Assembly (NCBI RefSeq): GCF_030824435.1
Contig: NZ_JAVBXS010000018.1
Coordinates: forward strand, 62,001 to 126,000
From: Rheinheimera sp.
GTDB taxonomy: Bacteria > Pseudomonadota > Gammaproteobacteria > Enterobacterales > Alteromonadaceae
Length of the DNA stretch: 64,000 nucleotides
Reading direction: 5' to 3'
The translations under genes were made by a program, and so were the position numbers. Numbering within the stretch: the first letter of the stretch is position 1; every line of letters starts with the position of its first letter. Below the pieces are notes generated by a model that saw nothing but the letters and a program-made list of their open reading frames with translations, was not told the DNA's origin and did not search any database. Positions 45,003-55,341 of the stretch are shown piece by piece.

Positions 45003-45094
45003 CAACACTCTCGTTGCAGCATTTTCCCGGACTTATGTTATACCCTTCAGAGCGGCTGCCTGCTACCATAGCGCTTTTATTTTGCGGAGCTTGT

Positions 45095-45823
45095 ATGCGC
45101 ATTCCAAGAATTTACCAGCCTGGCCTGTTACCACCGGGCGCTGAAATTGAACTTGCCGAAGACGCCGTCAATCATGTCGGCCGGGTACTGCGGATGCAAA
45201 CCGGCGCTGAGCTTGTGTTATTTAATGGTGACGGTTTTAACTATCCGGCACAGATTGTTGAAACCGGCAAAAAAAATGTCCGGGTGAAGTTAGTTGCGGC
45301 CAACAACAATCCGGTGGAATCGCCGCTGCGTATTCATTTAGGTCAGGGTATTTCACGGGGCGACAGAATGGACTTTGCCATTCAAAAAGCGGTGGAACTT
45401 GGTGTCACTGAAATTACCCCACTTTTTACCGAACGTTGTGGGGTGAAACTAGACGCTGAGCGGCTGCAAAAACGCACTGAACAATGGCAAAAAATCGCCA
45501 TCAGCGCTTGTGAACAAAGTGGCCGAAGTGTGGTGCCAATTGTTCACCCGGCGCTTTCGCTGGACAAATGGCTGGCACAAAACACAAATGAGCTGAAACT
45601 GACCTTGGATCCATGGGCCAAAGACACCATTAAGACTTTAAGACCAGTGTCGGCACTGCGACTGGTGATTGGCCCCGAAGGTGGTTTTAGCGACCGTGAA
45701 GTTGCACTCACTACCCAGGCCGGTTTTGTGGCAGTACAGCTTGGCCCCCGTGTGCTTCGTACCGAAACAGCAGCCCTTACCGCCATCAGCGCTTTGCAGC
45801 TGCAGATGGGTGATTTAGCCTGA
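45095..45823 (+). CDS. rsmE: 16S rRNA (uracil1498-N3)-methyltransferase
   Basis: A 242-residue SPOUT methyltransferase that methylates U1498 of 16S rRNA. The N-terminal PUA-like part has VNHVGRVLRMQTGAELVLFN; the knotted C-terminal SAM site shows LVIGPEGGFSDREV and LGPRVLRTETAALTAI. GGAG 5 nt before ATG 45095 and normal family length select this start over a frame opening at 45014. It is followed by gshB, an order also found in E. coli. Confidence 0.94.
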   Translation: MRIPRIYQPGLLPPGAEIELAEDAVNHVGRVLRMQTGAELVLFNGDGFNYPAQIVETGKKNVRVKLVAANNNPVESPLRIHLGQGISRGDRMDFAIQKAVELGVTEITPLFTERCGVKLDAERLQKRTEQWQKIAISACEQSGRSVVPIVHPALSLDKWLAQNTNELKLTLDPWAKDTIKTLRPVSALRLVIGPEGGFSDREVALTTQAGFVAVQLGPRVLRTETAALTAISALQLQMGDLA

Positions 45824-45848
45824 CGGCCTTTTTCAGAAGGAACATATT

Positions 45849-46805
45849 TTGTTAAAACTCGGCATAGTGATGGACCCGATTTCGGCCATTAATATTAAAA
45901 AAGACTCCAGTTTTGCCATGTTATTGCAAGCGCAAGCCCGTGGTTATCAGCTGCACTATATGGAAATGGCGGATTTGTATTTGCTGGATGGTGAAGCCAG
46001 AGCCAGCACCCGTTTGCTCAGCGTTGAACAAAACCCACATAGCTGGTACCAGTTTTTTGGCCAGCAGGATATCGCTCTTGCTGAGCTTGACGTGATTTTA
46101 ATGCGTAAAGATCCGCCTTTTGATACCGAATATATTTACGCTACTTATATTCTGGAAAGAGCGGAAGACGAAGGCACTTTAATTGTGAATAAACCACAAA
46201 GCCTGCGGGATGCCAACGAAAAGCTGTACACCAGCTGGTTTGCCAAACACACGCCTAAAACCCTGGTCAGCCGTGATGCAACCAGGCTAAAAGAATTTTA
46301 TAAAGCCGAGCAGGATGTGATTTTAAAACCACTGGACGGTATGGGCGGCGCTTCTATTTTCCGGTTAAAACCGGATGATGCTAACGTTAGCGTGATTATT
46401 GAAACCCTGACCGAACACGGCAGCCGTTATGCCATGGCCCAACGTTTTATTCCGGCCATTAAAGATGGTGACAAACGGGTGCTGGTGGTCAATGGTGAGC
46501 CTGTGCCTTATTGCCTGGCCCGTATTCCGGCCAGCGGTGAAACCCGTGGCAATCTGGCCGCTGGTGGCCGCGGCGAAGCCAGACCACTTTCTGACAGCGA
46601 TTGGGCCATAGCCCGTGCTGTTGGCCCTACCCTGAAAGCCAAAGGGCTGATTTTTGTTGGCCTGGATATTATTGGCGACAAACTGACGGAAATTAATGTG
46701 ACCAGCCCTACCTGCATCCGGGAAATAGAAGCGGCCTTCCCCGTCAGCATTACCGGACTATTATTTGATGAGATTGAAAAAATTCTGGCGGCAAAACAAC
46801 GATAA
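45849..46805 (+). CDS. gshB: Glutathione synthetase
   Basis: A 318-residue ATP-grasp enzyme adding glycine to gamma-glutamylcysteine. LGIVMDPISAINIKKDSSFA opens the protein, MRKDPPFDTEYIYATYILE (about residues 84-102) is a substrate loop, VILKPLDGMGGASIFRL is the ATP-grasp loop and INVTSPTCIREIE the Mg site. The start codon is TTG with AAGGA 7 nt upstream; no ATG gives family length. It sits in the rsmE-gshB-yqgE-ruvX operon. Confidence 0.95.
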   Translation: MLKLGIVMDPISAINIKKDSSFAMLLQAQARGYQLHYMEMADLYLLDGEARASTRLLSVEQNPHSWYQFFGQQDIALAELDVILMRKDPPFDTEYIYATYILERAEDEGTLIVNKPQSLRDANEKLYTSWFAKHTPKTLVSRDATRLKEFYKAEQDVILKPLDGMGGASIFRLKPDDANVSVIIETLTEHGSRYAMAQRFIPAIKDGDKRVLVVNGEPVPYCLARIPASGETRGNLAAGGRGEARPLSDSDWAIARAVGPTLKAKGLIFVGLDIIGDKLTEINVTSPTCIREIEAAFPVSITGLLFDEIEKILAAKQR

Positions 46806-46818
46806 GACGGAGAAGCTG

Positions 46819-47391
46819 ATGGATGACTCAACAATGCACAGTTTACAAAATCACCTGCTGATTGCGATGCCTTCGCTTGACGACCCAATGTTTGGCCGCA
46901 GTGTCACTTATATCTGCGAGCACAATCAGGACGGCGCTATGGGTATAGTGATTAATCACCCTATGCCACTGAAAGTAGCTGAGCTGCTCAACCAGCTGGA
47001 CATTGAATATAACGCCAAAAGTAAAGCAGCTGACGCGCAGGTTTGTGCCGGTGGCCCGGTGCAACATGACCGCGGTTTTGTGTTACATACGCCAAAAGCC
47101 GGTTTTGCCAGCAGTCTGCAGCTGACTGACGAGTTGATGGTCACCACCTCCAAAGATATTCTGGAACAACTCACCTCTGACAATGCCCCGGAAAAATTTA
47201 TTCTGGCGTTAGGTTATGCCGGCTGGAGTGCAGGTCAGCTCGAGCAAGAGCTGGCTGATAATTCCTGGTTGGTGGTGCCAGCCGACAATCAGATTATTTT
47301 TGATTTATGCCATGCCGAAAAATGGCAAGGTGCCACGCAAAAACTGGGCATTCAAGCCTGGCAACTCAGCCCCGAAGCAGGACACGCCTGA
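46819..47391 (+). CDS. yqgE: YqgE/AlgH family protein (UPF0301)
   Basis: A 190-residue protein of the AlgH/YqgE family. [46 protein letters not shown] and [19 protein letters not shown] are its conserved blocks. The fold is known; a biochemical function is not firmly established. The start ATG 46819 has GGAG 6-7 nt upstream and avoids a long overlap with gshB. It overlaps ruvX by one base (TGATG). Confidence 0.9.
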   Translation: MDDSTMHSLQNHLLIAMPSLDDPMFGRSVTYICEHNQDGAMGIVINHPMPLKVAELLNQLDIEYNAKSKAADAQVCAGGPVQHDRGFVLHTPKAGFASSLQLTDELMVTTSKDILEQLTSDNAPEKFILALGYAGWSAGQLEQELADNSWLVVPADNQIIFDLCHAEKWQGATQKLGIQAWQLSPEAGHA

Positions 47392-47816
47392 TGAGCGACA
47401 GCGGTAATATTTTAGCTTTTGATTATGGTTTAAAAAGTATTGGTGTAGCCATTGGCCAGCGCCTGACCGGCAGCGCCAGCACACTGAAGGCGCTCAAAGC
47501 CCAGGACGGTACGCCGGACTGGACCCAAATTGAAAAACTGCTGGCCGAGTGGCAACCGGCTTTTGTGGTGGTGGGTTTGCCACTAAATATGGACGGCACT
47601 GAACAGCCATTTACCGCTCGTGTGCATAAATTCTGCAACAGACTACATGGCCGTTTTGGCGTAAAAGTGCTGACGCAGGATGAACGTTTAACCACAGTAG
47701 ACGCCAGAGCAGATTTATTCGCTCAGGGCGGTTTTAAAAAACTCAGCAAAGATGCGGTGGATTGCTGGTCAGCCAAATTGATACTGGAGAGCTTCTTTGA
47801 CAATAATCCTGCCTGA
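47391..47816 (+). CDS. ruvX: Holliday junction resolvase-like protein RuvX (YqgF)
   Basis: A 141-residue RNase H-fold nuclease. [17 protein letters not shown] holds the first catalytic Asp, [13 protein letters not shown] and DERLTTVDA the second acidic site, and [12 protein letters not shown] the C-terminal Asp. Family members process pre-16S rRNA 5' ends. It overlaps yqgE by one base and the next gene by 20 nt. Confidence 0.92.
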   Translation: MSDSGNILAFDYGLKSIGVAIGQRLTGSASTLKALKAQDGTPDWTQIEKLLAEWQPAFVVVGLPLNMDGTEQPFTARVHKFCNRLHGRFGVKVLTQDERLTTVDARADLFAQGGFKKLSKDAVDCWSAKLILESFFDNNPA

Positions 47817-48081
47817 TGACGGCTTTGCGCCTACTTTAGATCACGGCGACGGTACTGTGCCTTTGGGTTATTACCAGCATTACAAAGGCAATGTGTATCA
47901 GCTGCTGGCTATTGCCACCCACAGTGAAGAGCAGCAACCTTATGCGGTGTACCGTGCTTTATATGGCAATTACGATTTGTGGTTAAGACCGCTGTCGATG
48001 TTTATTGAAAGTGTCATTATTCAGGGTGAAGAAGTACCGAGATTTCAGTTTATTGGCACGCAAAAACCGGCAGGTGTCTAA
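47797..48081 (+). CDS. DUF1653-family small protein
   Basis: A 94-residue protein with the DUF1653 pattern [41 protein letters not shown] and PRFQFIG. Function is unknown. A TTG start at 47797, with GGAG 8 nt upstream, overlaps ruvX; a later start is possible, since the family core begins only near residue 22. Confidence 0.75.
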   Translation: MTIILPDDGFAPTLDHGDGTVPLGYYQHYKGNVYQLLAIATHSEEQQPYAVYRALYGNYDLWLRPLSMFIESVIIQGEEVPRFQFIGTQKPAGV

Positions 48082-48086
48082 GCAGT

Positions 48087-48132
48087 GTTCTGGTGGAGCT
48101 CTGAGCCATGTTCTGGCAGAGCCCTGAGCTGT
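48087..48132. repeat. Imperfect 23-bp direct duplication
   Basis: GTTCTGGTGGAGCTCTGAGC and GTTCTGGCAGAGCCCTGAGC begin two adjoining 23-bp units in the gap after the DUF1653 gene. Each lies outside genes and the repeat has two copies only. Confidence 0.6.
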
Positions 48133-48163
48133 ACCGTCACAACAAACGCAAGCAGATAAAAGC

Positions 48164-48190
48164 AAAAAGGCAGCCAAGGCTGCCTTTTTA
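48164..48190. terminator. Bidirectional terminator after the DUF1653 gene and pilU
   Basis: AAAAGGCAGCC and GGCTGCCTTTT form a strong stem with a 2-base loop, T-runs on both strands, between convergent genes. Confidence 0.87.
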
Positions 48191-48203
48191 ATACAACAAA
48201 TTT

Positions 48204-49331
48204 TTATTGATCTTCGGGTTTGGTCAAGCCGTCCACAGTGACATTACTGAGGAAACCGGCGCCGGCAGTTTCGTTATTACGCAGTTTAATCATCAAACGT
48301 AAATCATTCGGTGAATCAGCATGATGCAATGCGTCGGCATAACTGATTTGGTTACGCTGATACAAGTCATACAAGGCCTGGTCAAAGGTTTGCATACCAA
48401 GTTCACGCGATTTGCTCATCACAGCTTTAACTTCGTCAATTTCACCGCGCTTAATTAAATCAGCCACTAACGGAGAATTCAGCAACACTTCAATAGCAGC
48501 AATACGACGGGTACCATCAGGTGTTGGAATAAGTTGCTGCGCCACAATAGCACGCAGGTTTAATGACAAATCAAACAACAATTTACCGTGTTTTTCTTTC
48601 GGCACTAAGTGCATGATACGGTCGATGGCCTGGTTGGCGTTGTTGGCGTGCAAAGTGGCTATACATAAATGGCCGGTCTCAGCAAAAGACAACGCATATT
48701 CCATAGTGTCCTGGCTACGAATTTCACCAATCAGTATCACATCAGGTGCCTGGCGCAATGAGCTTTTTAATGCAGCATCAAAAGATTCAGTGTCGATGCC
48801 CACTTCACGTTGGGTGATGAGGCTTTTTTGATGATCGTGCACAAATTCAATTGGATCCTCAATCGTCAGAATATGGCCGCGGGCGTTTTTATTCCGATAA
48901 CCAATTAAAGCCGCTAAAGAAGTCGATTTACCTGTGCCGGTGCCACCGACAAAAAGCACCAGTCCCCTTTTGGACATAATGATTTCTTTTAAAATGGGCG
49001 GCAAACCCAAATCGTCGGCATTTGGGATAGTGGTCACAATACGGCGCACCACCATACCGGCCTGATCCCGCTGAAAAAACGCCGAAACCCGGAACCGGCC
49101 GGCGTCATTGGCCACCGCAAAGTTACATTCTTTGTGGGTCATAAATTCATTTTTTTGTTTTTCATTCATCGCGGCCAACACAATAGCCAACGAATCCTCG
49201 GCGGTTAACGGTGTTTCATCAATAGGTAATAACTCACCGTTAATTTTTGCTGCCACCGGCATGCCAGCGGTGACAAACATGTCCGATGCCTTGGCATCCA
49301 CCATTTTTTGCAGCAGTTTAACCAAATCCAT
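48204..49331 (-). CDS. pilU: Type IV pilus retraction ATPase PilU
   Basis: A PilT/PilU-type hexameric ATPase of about 375 residues. It has Walker A GGTGTGKSTSLAAL, ILTIEDPIEFVHDH (Asp box), the Walker B region QAPDVILIGEIRSQDTMEYA, and the His box ETGHLCIATLHANNANQ. Length and the C-terminal extension after LRLMIKLRN fit PilU rather than PilT. It assists retraction of type IV pili (twitching). GGAG lies 8 nt before ATG 49331; two further in-frame start codons precede it directly. It follows pilT by about 11 bp. Confidence 0.93.
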   Translation of the reverse strand: MDLVKLLQKMVDAKASDMFVTAGMPVAAKINGELLPIDETPLTAEDSLAIVLAAMNEKQKNEFMTHKECNFAVANDAGRFRVSAFFQRDQAGMVVRRIVTTIPNADDLGLPPILKEIIMSKRGLVLFVGGTGTGKSTSLAALIGYRNKNARGHILTIEDPIEFVHDHQKSLITQREVGIDTESFDAALKSSLRQAPDVILIGEIRSQDTMEYALSFAETGHLCIATLHANNANQAIDRIMHLVPKEKHGKLLFDLSLNLRAIVAQQLIPTPDGTRRIAAIEVLLNSPLVADLIKRGEIDEVKAVMSKSRELGMQTFDQALYDLYQRNQISYADALHHADSPNDLRLMIKLRNNETAGAGFLSNVTVDGLTKPEDQ

Positions 49332-49342
49332 CATCACAACTC

Positions 49343-50395
49343 CTAAATCCGGCCCATAGCACCAAAGGCGTTTTTATCCTGCGCTTTGGCCAAAGCGTCT
49401 TGTTTGGTAATCAAACCACGGTTGACCAGATTTAATAAACACTGATCCATGGTCTGCATGCCATGAGCGGCGCCGGTTTGAATCACCGAATACATCTGGG
49501 CAATTTTATCTTCACGGATAAGGTTTCGGATGGCAGGTAAACCCACCATAATTTCGTGTGCCGCCACCCGGCCGCCCCCTACTTTTTTCAGCAACGTTTG
49601 GGAAATAACAGCCCGCAGCGACTCTGACAACATAGAACGCACCATGGCTTTTTCTTCACCAGGGAAGACGTCGATAATACGGTCGATAGTTTTTGGCGCT
49701 GAGGTGGTGTGCAGGGTGCCAAACACTAAGTGGCCGGTTTCTGCTGCTGTCATGGCAAGACGGATAGTTTCCAAATCCCGCAATTCACCCACCAAAATAA
49801 CATCAGGGTCTTCCCGCAGCGCCGAACGAAGGGCGTTAGAAAAACTTAAAGTATCGCGGTGTACTTCCCGCTGGTTCACCAGACAAAGTTTGTTGTGATG
49901 CACAAATTCGATTGGATCTTCAATGGTCAGAATATGGTCATGGCGGGTGGTATTGATGTAATCGACCATAGCAGCCAGGGTGGTAGACTTACCCGAACCC
50001 GTTGGTCCTGTCACCAGCACTAAACCCCGTGGGTTTTCTGCTATGGTGCGGAATACTTCAGGGGTGCCTAAATCGTCCAGACTTAATACTTCACTTGGGA
50101 TGGTACGAAATACCGCAGCAGCACCGCGGTTCTGCACAAAAGCATTGACACGAAAACGTGCAAGGCCTGGTACTTCAAAGGAAAAATCCGACTCTAAACG
50201 TTCTTCGTATTCTTTACGCTGCTTATCGGTCATAATGTCGTACACCAGCGCATGGACATCTTTATGCGTCAGCGGTGGAATATTCAGGCGACGCACGTCA
50301 CCGTCAACCCTGATCAAAGGCGGTACGCCAGCCGACAAGTGTAAGTCCGAAGCTTTGTGTTGTACGCTAAAGGCTAATAATTCGGTGATATCCAT
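49343..50395 (-). CDS. pilT: Type IV pilus retraction ATPase PilT
   Basis: A protein of about 350 residues. MDITELLAFSVQHKASDLHL opens it, Walker A GPTGSGKSTTLAAM, ILTIEDPIEFVH, EDPDVILVGELRDLETIRLA and the AETGHLVFGTLHT His box follow, and MQTMDQCLLNLVNRG is near the end. It powers pilus retraction at the inner membrane. ATG 50395 fits family length; AGGAG lies 11 nt upstream. It is divergent from yggS, as in many gammaproteobacteria. Confidence 0.95.
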   Translation of the reverse strand: MDITELLAFSVQHKASDLHLSAGVPPLIRVDGDVRRLNIPPLTHKDVHALVYDIMTDKQRKEYEERLESDFSFEVPGLARFRVNAFVQNRGAAAVFRTIPSEVLSLDDLGTPEVFRTIAENPRGLVLVTGPTGSGKSTTLAAMVDYINTTRHDHILTIEDPIEFVHHNKLCLVNQREVHRDTLSFSNALRSALREDPDVILVGELRDLETIRLAMTAAETGHLVFGTLHTTSAPKTIDRIIDVFPGEEKAMVRSMLSESLRAVISQTLLKKVGGGRVAAHEIMVGLPAIRNLIREDKIAQMYSVIQTGAAHGMQTMDQCLLNLVNRGLITKQDALAKAQDKNAFGAMGRI

Positions 50396-50456
50396 GACAA
50401 AATGTACTCCTGTTTGCCAGAAATGAATGAAATAAACCACAATAAGTCAGGCTTTA

Positions 50457-51158
50457 ATGGATAACAACATAGCAGAACGACTGAGTTCAGCCTACCGCCA
50501 GATGGCAGAAATTCAGCAGAAAAATCCGGCTTTCGCCTCAAGTGCCCAATTAATCGCCGTTAGTAAAACCAAACCCGGCCTGATGGTGCAACAAGCTTAT
50601 GTCGCCGGGCAAAAAGCCTTTGGCGAAAACTATGTGCAGGAGCTGGTGCAAAAAGCCACTGAACTTGCGCATCTTCCTGATTTAGAATGGCATTTTATTG
50701 GGCCTATTCAGTCAAACAAAACCCGTGACATTGCCCGTTTTGCCCATTGGGTACACAGCATTGACCGGCTGAAAATTGCCGGGCGTTTATCAGCGCAGCG
50801 CCCCGCTACCATGGCGCCGTTAAAACTGCTGATTCAGGTGAATATCAGCGCAGAAGACAGCAAAGCCGGTGTATTGCCTGCCGATGTATTACCACTGGCA
50901 AGGCAAATCAGCACCTTGGCACAAGTACAGCTTTGTGGCCTGATGGCCATTCCGGCTCCGGCCGTAAACCACGACAACAGCCAGGCTTTTGCCGCTATGC
51001 AGGCGTTGTCAAAAGCGCTGCAACAGGAATTTCCACAAGCAAATCAGTTGTCGATGGGCATGTCAGACGACTGGCAACAAGCCCTGACATTCGGGGCAAC
51101 TATGATAAGATTAGGCACAGCCATTTTCGGCGCGCGGGAAACGCAACTTTATGAATGA
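50457..51158 (+). CDS. yggS: PLP homeostasis protein YggS (PLPBP family)
   Basis: A 233-residue alanine-racemase-fold protein that binds pyridoxal phosphate. Lys37 in LIAVSKTKPG is the cofactor lysine; WHFIGPIQSNKTRDIARFAH, SMGMSDDW and TMIRLGTAIFGARE are family blocks. It keeps PLP and amino-acid pools in balance without a known enzyme reaction. It overlaps proC by 8 nt. Confidence 0.95.
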   Translation: MDNNIAERLSSAYRQMAEIQQKNPAFASSAQLIAVSKTKPGLMVQQAYVAGQKAFGENYVQELVQKATELAHLPDLEWHFIGPIQSNKTRDIARFAHWVHSIDRLKIAGRLSAQRPATMAPLKLLIQVNISAEDSKAGVLPADVLPLARQISTLAQVQLCGLMAIPAPAVNHDNSQAFAAMQALSKALQQEFPQANQLSMGMSDDWQQALTFGATMIRLGTAIFGARETQLYE

Positions 51159-51969
51159 AAATACCATCGCATTTATCGGCGCCGGCAATATGGCGCGTTC
51201 TGTGATTGCAGCCTTAGTCAAACAAGGTTATCCAAAAGAAAACATCATCGCTACCAATCCAACAACACCAAAGTTAGATGCACTGGCGGCAGATTTTGGC
51301 ATTGAAGTCAGCACCGACAATATCAAAGCCGTCAAACTGGCCGATGTCATAGTGCTTTGTGTTAAACCACAAATGATGGCGCAGGTGTGCACTGAGCTTC
51401 TGGCTGGTGCACCGGAAATTTTTGAAAAGTTGTTTGTCACAGTCGCAGCAGGTTTGCCGGTGGCGCATTACCAGCGCTGGCTGGGTGAAGAAGTTCGGCT
51501 GGTGCGTGCTATGCCTAATACGCCGGCTCAGGTCGGTTTAGGCGTGACTGGTTTATTCCCGCACCGGCTGTCCAATTATGAAAAATCTTTTGTTGATCAG
51601 CTGTTCAGCGGCTGTGGTATCACCAGTTGGCTCGAAAAAGAAAGCCAAATCAACGACATTATTGCGGTGACCGGCAGTGCACCTGCGTATTTTTTCTATT
51701 TTATGCAAGCCATTCAGCAAGGCGCAGAAGAACTCGGTTTTGCTGCTGAAGAAGCCCGCGCTATGGTCGTGCAAACAGCGCTGGGGGCTGCCACTTTGGC
51801 CTTACAGTCGCCACTTAGTTTTGCTGAACTGCGCGCTCAGGTTACCAGCAAAGGGGGCACCACTCATGAAGCCATTGAAAGATTCAAACAAGGTGATTTG
51901 GAAGCTTTAGTGCAAAACGCAATGAAAGCAGCGATAACCAGAGCCGAAGAAATGGCCAAAACCCTGTAA
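51151..51969 (+). CDS. proC: Pyrroline-5-carboxylate reductase
   Basis: A 272-residue NADPH enzyme for the last step of proline synthesis. IAFIGAGNMARSVIAALVKQ (7-26) is the dinucleotide-binding site, VRAMPNTPAQVGLGVTGL and VTGSAPAYFFYFMQAI the substrate region, and VTSKGGTTHEAIERF the C-terminal signature. Normal length. yggT follows. Confidence 0.95.
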   Translation: MNENTIAFIGAGNMARSVIAALVKQGYPKENIIATNPTTPKLDALAADFGIEVSTDNIKAVKLADVIVLCVKPQMMAQVCTELLAGAPEIFEKLFVTVAAGLPVAHYQRWLGEEVRLVRAMPNTPAQVGLGVTGLFPHRLSNYEKSFVDQLFSGCGITSWLEKESQINDIIAVTGSAPAYFFYFMQAIQQGAEELGFAAEEARAMVVQTALGAATLALQSPLSFAELRAQVTSKGGTTHEAIERFKQGDLEALVQNAMKAAITRAEEMAKTL

Positions 51970-52084
51970 TGGGGTTTTAGCCGCAATAACCTAAAGTCTG
52001 AATATAAATAACCAGCTATCCATTGAAAACCAGCGCCGGCAACCACCATAGTGTATTGACCGGCTCTATTTGCAGGAACCTCGC

Positions 52085-52630
52085 ATGAATGAAGCGTTTT
52101 TCTTTTTAATCAGTACTTTATTTAATCTTTATTTGATGGTTGTTTTGCTGCGGTTATGGTTGCAAAGCGCCAGAGCAGATTTTTACAATCCGCTGAGTCA
52201 ATTTGTGGTCAAAGCAACCAATCCGCTGTTGATCCCGATGCGGCGCCTGATCCCAAGTATTGGCAAACTGGATACCGCATCTTTAGTGCTTGCACTTCTG
52301 GTTGCCACCGGCAAAGTGATCACAATGCAATTGTTATTGTCAGGTGGTGTTGGGCTTAGTACCACTTTGTTTGGTGCTATTGCGGTGCTCGTTAAAGAAT
52401 CTTTTAGTTTGTTGTTCTGGGTGGTGGTGATCCGCGCCATTCTGAGCTGGTTCAGTCAGGGACGTAATCCAATGGAACATCTGCTGCACCAACTGACCGA
52501 ACCTTTGTTAGCCCCTATCCGCCGTATTATTCCCCCTGTTGGTGGTCTGGATATGTCGGTGCTGGTGTTGCTGCTTGGTCTGCAATTTCTGGAGATCCTG
52601 GTGCAAAGTGTGTTGAAAGGTTTGTTGTGA
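52085..52630 (+). CDS. yggT: YggT family inner-membrane protein
   Basis: A 181-residue protein built of two YGGT repeats, each a pair of helices with [20 protein letters not shown] or [20 protein letters not shown] between them. Function unsettled; implicated in osmotic or potassium balance by family studies. ATG 52085 has AGGAA about 7 nt upstream; a frame opening at 52070 has no such site. Overlaps the next gene by 4 nt. Confidence 0.9.
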   Translation: MNEAFFFLISTLFNLYLMVVLLRLWLQSARADFYNPLSQFVVKATNPLLIPMRRLIPSIGKLDTASLVLALLVATGKVITMQLLLSGGVGLSTTLFGAIAVLVKESFSLLFWVVVIRAILSWFSQGRNPMEHLLHQLTEPLLAPIRRIIPPVGGLDMSVLVLLLGLQFLEILVQSVLKGLL

Positions 52631-52932
52631 GCGCATTGAGTTACCGCGGTGCGGATTTGTTATTGCAACTTTATGTGCAGCCCAAAGCCAGCCGCGATCA
52701 AATTATCGGTTTACATGGCGACGAAATAAAACTGGCCATCACAGCACCACCGATTGACGGCAAAGCCAACGCCCATATTCAGAAGTTGTTGGCTAAACTC
52801 TTTGGTGTCAGTAAAAGTCAAATTGAACTAGTCAAAGGCGAACTCGGCCGGCATAAGCTGGTGCTTATCAAGGCTCCTTTTCAATTGCCGCCAGAGCTCA
52901 CAACCCTTACTGTGAAGGAGCATCAACTATGA
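52627..52932 (+). CDS. yggU: DUF167/YggU family protein
   Basis: A 101-residue small protein with [40 protein letters not shown] and [17 protein letters not shown], the DUF167 pattern. GTG start in a GTGA overlap with yggT. Function unknown. It overlaps the DUF4426 gene by 4 nt. Confidence 0.9.
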   Translation: MSALSYRGADLLLQLYVQPKASRDQIIGLHGDEIKLAITAPPIDGKANAHIQKLLAKLFGVSKSQIELVKGELGRHKLVLIKAPFQLPPELTTLTVKEHQL

Positions 52933-53360
52933 AACTGTTAAGCCTTATGTTCTCGACTCTGGTGCTGTTTACCAGTGTATTAAGTCCGGCCCAGGCCGAA
53001 CAAAAAAAGCAACTGGGCAACTGGGATGTGCATTACATTGCCATGCCTTCCACTTTAATTGAACCCGCCATCGCCAGTAACTACAAAATTGAACGAAGTA
53101 AGTTTAACGGTCTGATCAATATTTCAGTATTAAACAGCAAAGACCAGAAAGCACAACAGGTGAGCCTCAGCGGCAGCGCCAAAAACTTGCTGGGGCAACA
53201 AAAAACGCTGATTTTTCAACAAGTCACTGAAGGTGACGCAGTGTATTATCTGGCACAGCTACCTTATCGCAATGAAGAACGCCTGAGTTTTGTCATTGAT
53301 ATCAGCCAGGGCAATCAAAACCAACAACTGAAATTTGAGCACACTTTTTACGTTGAATAA
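52929..53360 (+). CDS. DUF4426-family exported protein
   Basis: A 143-residue protein with a signal peptide ([21 protein letters not shown]) followed by [27 protein letters not shown]-type sequence that begins the DUF4426 domain. The family often sits between yggU and rdgB; it is periplasmic and of unknown function. AAGGAG upstream of the ATG. Confidence 0.85.
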   Translation: MKLLSLMFSTLVLFTSVLSPAQAEQKKQLGNWDVHYIAMPSTLIEPAIASNYKIERSKFNGLINISVLNSKDQKAQQVSLSGSAKNLLGQQKTLIFQQVTEGDAVYYLAQLPYRNEERLSFVIDISQGNQNQQLKFEHTFYVE

Positions 53361-53381
53361 CGCACCTTTTATCACTATCAG

Positions 53382-53406
53382 AGCCAGCCTTGTGCTGGCT
53401 TATTTC
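53382..53406 (+). terminator. Hairpin after the DUF4426 gene
   Basis: AGCCAGC, a CTTGT loop and GCTGGCT are followed by TATTTCT, a weak T-run. A short direct repeat (CTTATTTCTGA) follows in the remaining 50 bp before rdgB. Confidence 0.6.
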
Positions 53407-53456
53407 TGACCTGGCTCTGACTTATTTCTGAATTAGCTCTCTGGATTTTTAAACAC

Positions 53457-54062
53457 ATGAAACAAAAAATTGTTTTAGCAACCGGCAATGCCGGAAAAGT
53501 TGCCGAGCTCGCCACTATGCTGGCACCATGGGGCTGTGACATAAAGCCGCAAACCAGCCTTGGTGTCTCAGATGCCGACGAAACCGGTTTAACCTTTGTT
53601 GAAAACGCCCTGCTTAAAGCCCGTCACGCCGCAGCGATAACCGGTTTATCGGCCATAGCCGATGACTCAGGTCTGGCAGTAGACGCGCTTGGCGGAGCTC
53701 CGGGTATTTATTCGGCCCGTTTTGCAGGAAATAATGCGACAGATGCAGACAACATCCAATTGTTGCTGGAGAAACTAAAAGATGTGCCGGTTGGCAACAG
53801 ACAAGCGCAGTTTCATTGTGTATTGGTGTATTTACGCCATGCCAATGACCCAACACCGCTGATAAGCCATGGTGTCTGGGCCGGTGAAATTGCGATGGAA
53901 CCGGGCGGCAGCAATGGTTTTGGTTACGATCCTGTGTTCTGGTTGCCAGAGCTGCAAATAACAGCAGCACAGCTGGAAAAAACACAAAAACAACAACTAA
54001 GTCATCGTGGTAAAGCCCTCAAGCTGTTACAACAACAATGGCAACAACGGAGTGCTCAATGA
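53457..54062 (+). CDS. rdgB: XTP/dITP diphosphatase RdgB (Ham1)
   Basis: A 201-residue house-cleaning pyrophosphatase that removes dITP, XTP and related purine nucleotides. [36 protein letters not shown] (metal and substrate region) and [12 protein letters not shown] are conserved. It overlaps hemW by 4 nt (ATGA), so the pair is translationally coupled. Confidence 0.95.
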   Translation: MKQKIVLATGNAGKVAELATMLAPWGCDIKPQTSLGVSDADETGLTFVENALLKARHAAAITGLSAIADDSGLAVDALGGAPGIYSARFAGNNATDADNIQLLLEKLKDVPVGNRQAQFHCVLVYLRHANDPTPLISHGVWAGEIAMEPGGSNGFGYDPVFWLPELQITAAQLEKTQKQQLSHRGKALKLLQQQWQQRSAQ

Positions 54063-55285
54063 GCCAGCCGGATTTACCGCTAAAACATCACAGCAGCACT
54101 CTTTTGTCTGCGACACCGACAAGGGCTGACGGTGATTTAGAATTGCCCCCTTTATCGCTGTATATCCATATTCCATGGTGTATTCAAAAATGCCCTTATT
54201 GCGACTTTAACTCGCATGCGGTGAAACAAGGCATACCGGAGCAGGAATATATCGCCCATCTGCTTGCCGATTTAGATGCTGATTTAGCTTATGTGCAAGG
54301 TCGTGAATTACATAGCATTTTTATTGGTGGTGGCACACCCAGTGTATTTAGCGCTGAAGGTATTGCAACCATTTTGCAAGGGGTGCGTCAGCGTATTCCC
54401 TTTGCGCCTGATATCGAAATTACCATGGAAGCCAACCCTGGCACTGTGGAAGCGGAGCGTTTTGCCGGTTATGTCAAAGCCGGTGTCAGCCGTTTTTCTA
54501 TTGGGGTGCAGAGTTTTCAAAACGATAAACTGAACCGGCTTGGCCGTATCCATCAGGGTGATGAAGCAAAAAATGCCGCCCACCTTGCCACAGATTTATT
54601 GGCAAACAGCAGCTTAAAAAGTTTTAATCTGGATTTAATGCATGGTTTGCCGGAGCAAAGCATTAAAGATGCTTTGTCTGATTTAACGCAGGCTATCAAG
54701 CTGAATCCGCCGCATATTTCCTGGTATCAGCTGACCATAGAGCCGAACACAGCTTTTGCGTCCAAACCGCCGGTACTGCCACAAGACGATATTTTGTGGG
54801 ATATTCAGGAGCAAGGTCATGCGCTGTTAACAGCGGCCGGTTACCAGCAATACGAAACGTCGGCTTATGCCAAACCCGGTTATCAATGCCGGCACAATCT
54901 GAACTACTGGCGTTTTGGTGACTACCTTGGCATTGGTTGTGGCGCCCATGGCAAAATCACCTTGCCGGATGCCGGGCATATTATTCGTACAGTGAAAGTG
55001 AAACACCCCAAAGGTTATATGGATTTAACCAAAGACTATCTGGATAGCACTACCCTTGTCACAGCCGAAGATTTACCTTTTGAGTTTTTTATGAACAGGT
55101 TCCGTTTGCTGGAGCCTTGCCCAATGCGCGACTTTACCGCATATACCGGGCTTTCTGCCGCAACAATACAAGCAACTCTTGCACGTGCAGAGCAATTAGG
55201 ATTAGTTAAGCCCCAACACAACAGCTATCAGATAACTGACCAAGGCGTACGTTATCTGAATGATTTGCTGGAGTTATTTTTATAA
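54059..55285 (+). CDS. hemW: Radical SAM protein HemW (HemN-like heme chaperone)
   Basis: A 408-residue radical SAM protein. CIQKCPYC gives the CxxxCxxC cluster motif; [23 protein letters not shown] and [20 protein letters not shown] are family blocks. It resembles coproporphyrinogen oxidase HemN but is regarded as a heme-binding chaperone. ATG 54059 has GGAG 6 nt upstream; an earlier in-frame start at 54038 lies inside rdgB. Confidence 0.93.
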   Translation: MSQPDLPLKHHSSTLLSATPTRADGDLELPPLSLYIHIPWCIQKCPYCDFNSHAVKQGIPEQEYIAHLLADLDADLAYVQGRELHSIFIGGGTPSVFSAEGIATILQGVRQRIPFAPDIEITMEANPGTVEAERFAGYVKAGVSRFSIGVQSFQNDKLNRLGRIHQGDEAKNAAHLATDLLANSSLKSFNLDLMHGLPEQSIKDALSDLTQAIKLNPPHISWYQLTIEPNTAFASKPPVLPQDDILWDIQEQGHALLTAAGYQQYETSAYAKPGYQCRHNLNYWRFGDYLGIGCGAHGKITLPDAGHIIRTVKVKHPKGYMDLTKDYLDSTTLVTAEDLPFEFFMNRFRLLEPCPMRDFTAYTGLSAATIQATLARAEQLGLVKPQHNSYQITDQGVRYLNDLLELFL

Positions 55286-55341
55286 CAAACTGTTGTTGTT
55301 TTTCACCAGACAATACAACACACAACAAAGAAGAGTCCCAA